Origin: JAAYYY01 sp964602995
GTDB lineage: Bacteria; Chloroflexota; Anaerolineae; Promineifilales; Promineifilaceae
Length of the DNA stretch: 27,740 nt
Direction of reading: 5' to 3'
NCBI GenBank assembly: GCA_964602995.1
Contig: CAZRTM010000052.1
Location: forward strand, 1 to 27,740
The translations under genes and the position numbers were made by a program. Position 1 is the stretch's first letter; each line of letters begins with the position of its first letter. Positions 25,176 through 27,740 of the stretch are shown piece after piece. The notes under the pieces are model-generated. The model did no database searches. It had not been told where the DNA came from and worked only from the letters and a program-made list of their open reading frames with translations.

Positions 25176-25200
25176 CGCTGACTATAAGTCAGGCGTTTTT
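25176..25200 (+). promoter_or_regulatory. Hairpin with U-tract at the 5' end of the infC leader
   Basis: CGC-TGACT (25176-25183) pairs with AGTCA-(G)-GCG (25087-like arm at 25187-25195, one bulged G) around loop ATA, followed by TTTTT (25196-25200). It is terminator-shaped. It begins within a few nt of the predicted transcript start, so it may stop readthrough from upstream or protect the 5' end rather than attenuate. Confidence 0.5.
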
Positions 25201-25254
25201 GTTACTCCTGCCTCCGGTTATTTTGCCGGGGCCAACATTTACACGAGGAAAACC

Positions 25255-25767
25255 ATAACCACAGATTACCGGATAAACCATAGGATACGAGCCCGCGAAG
25301 TTCGTCTGATCGATGAAGAGGGCAAAAATCAGGGCGTCGTCCCTATTGATGAAGCCCGTGACATAGCAAGGAATGCCGGTCTGGATCTGGTTGAAGTAGC
25401 CCCCAATGCGCGCCCTCCGGTGGTGCGCGTAATGGACTACGGCAAGTTCCAGTATGAGCAGACCAAGAAAGAGCGGGAAGCCCGCAAACATCAGAAGCAG
25501 ATTGAGATCAAGACGATCAAGCTAAGTCCCAAGACGGCCGATTTTCACCGGGACATTAACGTGCGGCGCGCGCGGGGATGGCTGGAAGAAGGCAAGAAGG
25601 TTAAGGTCGTCATCAAGTTCAAAGGACGTGAGATTCACTATCCGGAAATCGGCCGCGAGATTATGAAAGGCATCATCGAAGATTTGAAAGATGTCGCGTC
25701 CGTTGAGCAAATGCCTAATCTCGAAGGCTGGTCGATGGTAATGATGTTAACACCTGAAAAAGATTGA
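25255..25767 (+). CDS. infC: Translation initiation factor IF-3, apparently with an AUA start
   Basis: IF-3 binds the 30S subunit and checks start codon pairing. The 170-residue protein starts TTDYRINHRIRAREVRLIDE after the initiator, with the family motifs NQGVVPIDEARDIARNAGLDLVEV (N-domain), the linker KKEREARKHQ and the C-domain EIKTIKLSPKTADFH, KVKVVIKFKGREI and a methionine-rich end. The frame is open far upstream (to 24904), but that part is not IF-3. The family N-terminus begins at ATA 25255, with GAGGA 5 nt before it. No ATG, GTG or TTG fits. IF-3 genes often use AUU or other rare starts for autoregulation. ATT at 25237 is a weaker alternative. It is followed by rpmI and rplT. Confidence 0.92.
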   Translation: MTTDYRINHRIRAREVRLIDEEGKNQGVVPIDEARDIARNAGLDLVEVAPNARPPVVRVMDYGKFQYEQTKKEREARKHQKQIEIKTIKLSPKTADFHRDINVRRARGWLEEGKKVKVVIKFKGREIHYPEIGREIMKGIIEDLKDVASVEQMPNLEGWSMVMMLTPEKD

Positions 25768-25779
25768 TCTGTGGTCGGG

Positions 25780-25802
25780 CACTGCCACCTATCAGGGCAG
25801 TG
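25780..25802 (+). promoter_or_regulatory. Small hairpin in the infC-rpmI spacer
   Basis: CACTGCC (25780-25786) pairs with GGCAGTG (25796-25802) around a 9-nt loop, just after the infC stop. It may stabilise the transcript or form part of a regulatory structure together with the following hairpin. Confidence 0.4.
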
Positions 25803-25831
25803 TGAGATGACAATCAGGCACAATGTTTAGA

Positions 25832-25862
25832 ACAGAAAAAAGCCCGTAAGGGGCTTTTCTGT
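25832..25862 (+). promoter_or_regulatory. Terminator-like hairpin before rpmI (candidate attenuator)
   Basis: The outer stem ACAGAAAA/TTTTCTGT (25832-25839 with 25855-25862) and inner stem GCCC/GGGC (25842-25845 with 25851-25854) form one long hairpin. Its 3' arm contains the run CTTTT. It stands only 16 nt before the rpmI ATG, within the operon, as an intrinsic terminator or ribosomal-protein-controlled attenuator would. Confidence 0.55.
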
Positions 25863-25878
25863 GTGAGGTGAGGATCAG

Positions 25879-26106
25879 ATGGGCAAGAAGAAAAAGTATA
25901 AGATCAAGACGTATAAGGCAGCAGCCAAGCGCTTCAAGATCACGAAGACCGGCAAAGTATTGCGCACCAAGGGCGGCAGCAGCCACCTTCGCCGCAAGAA
26001 GTCGCCCCGTGTGAAGCGCCAGTTTGGCAAGATGCTGGAGGTCAAGAGCAGCGGCGACAAGCGTCGCGTCCGGCGTCTGGCCCCTTATTTGAAAAAGTAC
26101 GGATAA
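25879..26106 (+). CDS. rpmI: 50S ribosomal protein L35
   Basis: The 75-residue protein is very basic and shows the L35 pattern: KIKTYKAAAKRFKITKTGKV, then GGSSHLRRKKSPRVKRQ and RRVRRLAPYLKKYG. It is about 10 residues longer than many L35 proteins, mainly at the ends. GAGGTGAGG stands before the ATG. Its stop codon (26104-26106) lies inside a helix that pairs with sequence ahead of rplT. The gene sits between infC and rplT, the conserved order. Confidence 0.95.
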   Translation: MGKKKKYKIKTYKAAAKRFKITKTGKVLRTKGGSSHLRRKKSPRVKRQFGKMLEVKSSGDKRRVRRLAPYLKKYG

Positions 26107-26182
26107 GCGTTGGGGCGCGGAAGAACTCCGTCGCACAACGCAAGCTTATCGCTGCCTGGCCTCTGCGGAGCGTCCAGGCCAG
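26102..26182 (+). promoter_or_regulatory. Folded rpmI-rplT spacer, possible L20-binding element
   Basis: GATAAGC (26102-26108) pairs with GCTTATC (26144-26150), extended by GTTG/CAAC (26109-26112 with 26136-26139). Inside is GCGCGGA/TCCGTCGC (26115-26121 with 26127-26134, one bulge) around loop AGAAC. A separate hairpin CTGGCCT/AGGCCAG (26156-26162 with 26176-26182) follows just before the rplT ribosome-binding site. L20 is known to repress this operon through folded mRNA in other bacteria; the specific role here is inferred. Confidence 0.5.
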
Positions 26183-26204
26183 TATAAAATGCGAGGAATG
26201 AAAC

Positions 26205-26561
26205 ATGCGAGTTAAAGGTGGTACGGTAACCCGTCGCCGGCACAAGAAAATTCTTAATATGACCAAGGGCCAGTGGGGCACGCGCAGCAAGCTCTTTAAG
26301 AGAGCCAATGAGGCGATGATGAAGTCCTACTGGTACGCTTATCGCGACCGGCGCGTGCGCCGTCGTGAAATGCGCCGCCTGTGGATTGCGCGCATCAACG
26401 CCGCGTCCCGGCAGCACGACCTGCCCTACAGCCGTCTGATCCATGGCCTGAAGGAAGCGAACGTCGCTCTGGACCGCAAGGTGCTGGCGGACATCGCCGT
26501 GCGCGATCCTAATGCCTTTGCCAGCATCGTCGAGACAGCAAAGGCCGCTCTCGGCGAGTAA
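26205..26561 (+). CDS. rplT: 50S ribosomal protein L20
   Basis: L20 is essential for assembly of the large subunit and controls its own operon in several bacteria. The 118-residue protein matches throughout: MRVKGGTVTRRRHKKILNMT, KGQWGTRSKLFKRANEAMMK, SYWYAYRDRRVRRREMRRLW, IARINAASRQHDLPYSRLIH and the C-terminal GLKEANVALDRKVLADIAV. The basic N-terminal extension, which enters the 23S rRNA, and the globular C-domain are both complete. GAGGA stands 8 nt before the ATG. A strong intrinsic terminator follows. Confidence 0.97.
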   Translation: MRVKGGTVTRRRHKKILNMTKGQWGTRSKLFKRANEAMMKSYWYAYRDRRVRRREMRRLWIARINAASRQHDLPYSRLIHGLKEANVALDRKVLADIAVRDPNAFASIVETAKAALGE

Positions 26562-26586
26562 AGCAGAGCACAACGCAGAATTTTAG

Positions 26587-26622
26587 CGCCACACTTGGCC
26601 TTCAAGTGTGGCGTTTTTCTTT
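26587..26622 (+). terminator. Intrinsic terminator of the infC-rpmI-rplT operon
   Basis: CGCCACACTTG (26587-26597) pairs perfectly with CAAGTGTGGCG (26603-26613) around a 5-nt loop, followed by TTTTTCTTTT. This is a classic rho-independent terminator 26 nt after the rplT stop. Confidence 0.93.
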
Positions 26623-26671
26623 TGAAAGGTCGTATTATCCTGCTCTCCTCAAACGCTGCTCACGACCTCTG

Positions 26672-26700
26672 TTGCCCGCAACTCCCCCTTTCTGTATGAT
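26672..26700 (+). promoter_or_regulatory. Promoter of the second glycosyltransferase, leaderless
   Basis: TTGCCC (26672-26677), 17 nt and TATGAT (26695-26700). The ATG at 26710 is 9 nt after the -10 and has no ribosome-binding site. Confidence 0.6.
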
Positions 26701-26709
26701 GCACGGTCT

Positions 26710-27740
26710 ATGTCTACGCAACGCCCCTACGCCTGGCTGCTCCTGATCCTGCTGGCCGCTACGTTCTTACGGCTGCACGATATCACGCAGATCCCGCCGG
26801 GCATGACTCATGATGAGGCCGACCACGGCCTGGACGCCTGGGGCGTGGTTCAAGGCGTGCGCCCCATCTATTTCACGGTGGGCTATGGGCGCGAACCGCT
26901 GTTTGATTACAGCACCGCAGCGCTGATGACCTTTCTGGGGCCAACGTATCTGGCTGGCCGCCTCACCGCCGTCTTTTTCTCGCTCTTGCTGATTGCAGGC
27001 ACCTATAGCTGGACACGCCTGGCCTTTGACCGTCACACGGCCCTGCTCACTGCCGCCGGCCTGGCCACCGGCTTCTGGCCCCTCATGAGCGGGCGCCAGG
27101 CCCTGCGCAGCATCACCCTCCCTGCCCTCTTCGTCCTGGCCACCCTCTTCTTCTGGCGCGCCTTGCTGCAGTGGCAGACCCGCCAGAACATGCTCGGCGG
27201 TGGCCGGTCTCCCTCGGTCAAACCTGACGCCCGCACCCGCGGGCTTGCGAGGTTTGGAAACCTCGGCTACATCACGGCAGGCAGCGCCAGGTGGCTCGGT
27301 CGGGAGACCGGCCACAGCAACAAAAAATCCGCCTCCAATCTCCAATCTCTAATCTCCAATCTCCAATCTCCAATCTCTAATCCCCAATCTCCACTCTCCA
27401 CTCTCCTCCCCGCCGCCCTCTTCCTCGGCCTTACCTTCTACACCTACATCCCCTCGCGCATTCTGTGGCTTGTTTTTCCTGCACTGGTCGTCTATCTGTG
27501 GCTGGCGCGGCGCGAGGCGCCGTGGCGGGGGACCGCGTTGATGCTATTGCTGGCAGGGCTGGTGGGGCTACCGCTGTTCGCCTATTTGCTGAACAATCCA
27601 CAGGCTGAGGTGCGCATTGGGCAATTGGCAGGGCCACTGCGGACGGCGCTAGAGGGGGATTTCGCGCCGTTGCTGGGGAATGCCGTGAACGGGCTGGGCA
27701 TTTTCACCGTGCAGGGCGACAGCCAGTGGCGTTATAACAT
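26710..27740 (+). CDS. Second PMT-type membrane glycosyltransferase (partial, cut by the right edge)
   Basis: The open frame from ATG 26710 continues for 343 codons to the window edge. The N-terminus (LRLHDITQIPPGMTHDEADHG) aligns without gaps with the first glycosyltransferase (21064), including the catalytic Asp35-Glu36. Matching membrane helices follow (LAGRLTAVFFSLLLIAGTYSW, GFWPLMSGRQALRSITLPAL). Between helices, at about residues 163-233, stands an extra stretch of some 70 residues (RSPSVKPDARTRGLARFGN, then NLQSLISNLQSPISNPQS) encoded by a palindromic element and 7-bp repeats. The paralog lacks it. The frame is still open through it. After it the homology resumes (LGLTFYTYIPSRILWLVFPAL). 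Sugar and acceptor are unknown. Confidence 0.9.
   Translation, partial: MSTQRPYAWLLLILLAATFLRLHDITQIPPGMTHDEADHGLDAWGVVQGVRPIYFTVGYGREPLFDYSTAALMTFLGPTYLAGRLTAVFFSLLLIAGTYSWTRLAFDRHTALLTAAGLATGFWPLMSGRQALRSITLPALFVLATLFFWRALLQWQTRQNMLGGGRSPSVKPDARTRGLARFGNLGYITAGSARWLGRETGHSNKKSASNLQSLISNLQSPISNPQSPLSTLLPAALFLGLTFYTYIPSRILWLVFPALVVYLWLARREAPWRGTALMLLLAGLVGLPLFAYLLNNPQAEVRIGQLAGPLRTALEGDFAPLLGNAVNGLGIFTVQGDSQWRYN
27200..27315 (+). repeat. 116-bp palindromic element inside the second glycosyltransferase gene
   Basis: Perfect 14-bp ends GTGGCCGGTCTCCC (27200-27213) and GGGAGACCGGCCAC (27302-27315) are inverted copies. Inside are two more perfect hairpins: GCCCGC/GCGGGC (27229-27234 with 27239-27244) and CGAGGTTT/AAACCTCG (27248-27255 with 27258-27265). 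It is too short to code for a transposase and resembles a MITE or a compound REP element. It is read through in frame. Confidence 0.7.
27337..27406 (+). repeat. Ten tandem 7-bp repeats (AATCTCC-type) in coding sequence
   Basis: Units of 7 bp run from 27337 to 27406: AATCTCC (5 copies), AATCTCT (2), AATCCCC (1) and ACTCTCC (2). They encode a Ser/Gln/Asn/Leu-rich loop between two membrane helices. Because 7 is not a multiple of 3, gain or loss of one unit would shift the frame of the glycosyltransferase. Confidence 0.9.

Noticed and set aside
24904..25254. 117-codon N-terminal extension of the infC frame
   Set aside because: It overlaps the hydrolase gene in another frame, contains the infC promoter, and is not IF-3-like.
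27200..27315. Complete insertion sequence
   Set aside because: It has inverted ends but is only 116 bp, with no transposase and no clear target duplication.

Overview
The window looks like a scaffold piece from a member of the Chloroflexota, probably Anaerolineae- or Ardenticatenia-like. This is inferred from gene content, not from a marker search: a bacterial NurA/HerA operon, Thr/Pro-rich ('PTPT') exported proteins, PMT-type membrane glycosyltransferases with a HDEA motif, a class D-like sortase, and DUF4013/DUF4870 membrane proteins. There are no tRNA or rRNA genes, no CRISPR array and no complete insertion sequence. A run of 100 N (14108-14207) is a scaffold join. Both window edges cut genes.

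Layout. (1) Bases 1-4066, minus strand: a lipoprotein with a zinc-metallopeptidase signature, a bifunctional-nuclease-family (DUF151) protein, and dnaB. dnaB is interrupted by an intein whose first 117 residues run off the left edge. (2) 4400-6605, plus: icd and thiD, overlapping. (3) 6676-8016, minus: a YflT-like stress protein with a glycine-zipper core and a small tail-anchored acidic protein. (4) 8325-9454, plus: a GbsR/MarR-type regulator with a palindrome at its promoter, then a YjjX-type NTPase. (5) 9490-14107, plus: a promoter, a structured leader with three covarying hairpins, then nurA, a HAS-barrel-like gene, a signal-less PhnD-like binding protein and herA. The last three genes overlap. 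(6) 14211-16276, minus: panE and fmt. (7) 16365-17690, plus: two small membrane-protein genes, each with its own TTGACG-N17-TACAAT promoter. (8) 17791-20134, minus: an ECF sigma factor, an anti-sigma-like membrane protein lacking the zinc cysteines, and an exported bactofilin-like membrane protein. (9) 20195-25076, plus: a tight five-gene operon (methyltransferase, PMT glycosyltransferase, sortase, small membrane protein, alpha/beta hydrolase). (10) 25139-26622, plus: infC-rpmI-rplT with an apparent AUA start for infC and several RNA hairpins. (11) 26672 to the right edge, plus: a second PMT glycosyltransferase, paralogous to the first, carrying an in-frame palindromic insertion and ten 7-bp tandem repeats.

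How the genes work together. Regions 8, 9 and 11 suggest an envelope theme: an ECF sigma/anti-sigma pair next to an exported beta-helix protein, and glycosyltransferases with a sortase. Region 5 is the most unusual unit: a DNA end-resection type nuclease/translocase pair (NurA/HerA) co-translated with a solute-binding-fold protein that has no signal peptide or transporter partners. Several promoters place the -10 only 6-9 nt before the start codon, suggesting leaderless mRNAs.
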